NCBI GenBank assembly: GCA_030584065.1
Contig: CP129489.1
Span: 2,089,497-2,153,496 of the forward strand
Direction: 5' to 3'
DNA: 64,000 nt
Source: Flavobacteriales bacterium
Lineage (GTDB): Bacteria; Bacteroidota; Bacteroidia; Flavobacteriales_F; PHOS-HE28
Below the pieces are notes generated by a model. It was not told where the DNA came from. It searched no databases and saw only the letters and a list, made by a program, of their open reading frames with translations. The translations under genes were made by a program, and so were the position numbers. Numbering within the stretch: position 1 is the stretch's first letter; each line of letters starts with the position of its first letter. This document shows, piece after piece, positions 62,997-64,000 of the stretch.

Positions 62997-64000
62997 ACGC
63001 GATCCGCGCCGCCGCCTTGATCACCGGCCTTGCGGCTGCGGGGGCGTGCGCGGGACAGCGCCACAGGCTCCTCATCACCGGCGCTGATGCGCTGCCCGCC
63101 CGCTGGTCGCGGCCCATGGACCTGCCCTCGGCGGAGCGCGTGCCGGCGGCGGCCTCCGGCTTCCTCGCCTTCCTCCATGGCCAGGGCTACCTGGAGGCCA
63201 GCCTCGACACCTGCATCCGCAGCGGCGACACCACGCGCTGCGCCTTGGTGCCCGGTCGCGCCTACCGCTGGGCGCAGCTCAGCGGCACGGGGATCCCGGT
63301 GGAGATCGCGAGCCAGAGCCGGTTCAGGGAGAAGCTCTACGCGGGCCGGCCGGTGAGCCCGGCCGCGACCCGACGCCTGCTGGAGGACCTGCTGCGCCTC
63401 TGCGAGGACAACGGCCACCCCTTCGCTTGGGTGCGACTCGACAGCCTGCGGCACGATGCGGACGGGCTGCGGGCCACCGTGCGGCTCGACCGCGGACGCG
63501 CCGTGCGGTTCGATAGCGTGGTGGTGCGCGGCACGGCGCGCACCAGCATGCGCTACCTGCAGACCCACCTCGGCATCCGCCCGGGCGATGCCTACAACGA
63601 GAGCCTGGTGCGCGGCGTGGAGCGCCGGCTGCGCGAGCTGCCGTTCGTGACCCAGCGGCAGCGCCCCTATGTGCAATTCAACGAGGACCAGACGAAGCTC
63701 CACCTCTTCCTCGATGCGAAGAAGGCCAGCTCCGTGAACGGCATCCTGGGCGTGCAGCCCGACCCGGTGACGGGCAACGTGAAGCTCACGGGCGACCTGG
63801 ACCTCCGCCTGCGCAACGCCCTGCGGCGGGGCGAGGCCATCGACCTCAACTGGCGCAGCCTGGCCGATGCGACGCAGGACCTCCGGGTGCGCTTCAACCT
63901 GCCCTTCGCGCTGAATACGCCGATCGGAACCGATGCCAGCCTGAAGCTCTTCAAGCGCGACAGCACCTTCCTGGAAGTGACCGCCCGCGGCGCCCTCGAG
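62993..64000 (+). CDS. POTRA/BamA-TamA-like outer membrane assembly protein (3' partial)
   Basis: The frame is open to the end of the window (336 residues visible, no stop). A signal peptide is likely ([21 protein letters not shown]). The next about 200 residues contain repeated alpha/beta units of POTRA type: [20 protein letters not shown], the [20 protein letters not shown] stretch, and [20 protein letters not shown]. After that, strand-rich segments ([40 protein letters not shown]) begin the barrel. Such proteins insert or export outer-membrane proteins. It is coupled to ung by an ATGA overlap. Whether it is BamA itself or a paralogue cannot be said from this part. Confidence 0.75.
   Translation, partial: MNAIRAAALITGLAAAGACAGQRHRLLITGADALPARWSRPMDLPSAERVPAAASGFLAFLHGQGYLEASLDTCIRSGDTTRCALVPGRAYRWAQLSGTGIPVEIASQSRFREKLYAGRPVSPAATRRLLEDLLRLCEDNGHPFAWVRLDSLRHDADGLRATVRLDRGRAVRFDSVVVRGTARTSMRYLQTHLGIRPGDAYNESLVRGVERRLRELPFVTQRQRPYVQFNEDQTKLHLFLDAKKASSVNGILGVQPDPVTGNVKLTGDLDLRLRNALRRGEAIDLNWRSLADATQDLRVRFNLPFALNTPIGTDASLKLFKRDSTFLEVTARGALE

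Overview
This window is a high-GC (about 60-65 % by eye) chromosomal segment of a Bacteroidota bacterium, most likely from the Flavobacteriales. The evidence is a type IX secretion (T9SS) cluster (porU, porV, gldJ and a porP/sprF-type gene), cargo with a T9SS C-terminal sorting domain, the gene order tRNA-Thr/Tyr/Gly/Thr-tuf-tRNA-Trp-secE-nusG-rplKAJL-rpoBC, an archaeal-type ProRS, and promoters of the Bacteroidota form TTTG-N19-TAnnTTTG. The species is not identified. No phage, insertion sequence, CRISPR array or origin is visible.

Layout. 1-3114: 3' part of a secreted T9SS cargo protein with thrombospondin type 3 repeats. 3415-9307: a NamZ-like cell-wall hydrolase and a divergent LolC/E-type permease, cystathionine beta-synthase, a small accessory patch (DUF4160, DUF2442 and a lower-GC membrane protein), and a cobalamin/metal-binding-protein homologue. 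9402-11917: a patatin phospholipase with an outer-membrane barrel. 11975-31953, all on the minus strand: DUF3467, then the transcription/translation block (rpoC, rpoB, ribosomal proteins, nusG, secE, tuf, five tRNAs), then hpf, xerC, rpsU, a TlpA-type lipoprotein, gatB, purine nucleoside phosphorylase and lpxK.

31999-38884: a NIF3 protein, a coiled-coil zinc-ribbon protein, an OmpP1/FadL-type porin with a Trp/Gly/Asn-rich lipoprotein, proS with a coupled unknown gene, and tRNA-Glu. 39179-48768: murF, gldJ and porP/sprF-like on the minus strand, divergent from porU and porV on the plus strand. This is the T9SS core of the window, and it could export the cargo encoded at 1-3114. 48768-57847: ispF, an RmlD-like reductase, a sodium:neurotransmitter-type symporter with a tiny overlapping membrane partner, a helix-hairpin-helix protein, apt, acyl-CoA dehydrogenase and an M1 peptidase. 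57862-64000: LpxH-like hydrolase, gapdh, lipA with a coupled exported protein, OsmC, a 42-residue lipoprotein, ung and the 5' part of a POTRA/BamA-like protein.

Coding density is very high, with many 1-4 bp start/stop overlaps that imply translational coupling. Convergent gene pairs are separated by strong hairpins. The least ordinary items are the DUF4160/DUF2442/membrane-protein patch, the 47-residue symporter partner, the repetitive aromatic lipoprotein coupled to a porin, two intergenic inverted repeats around gapdh (one supplies the gene's stop codon), a lower-GC patch inside the M1 peptidase gene, and several -7 boxes so close to start codons that short-leader or leaderless transcripts are likely.
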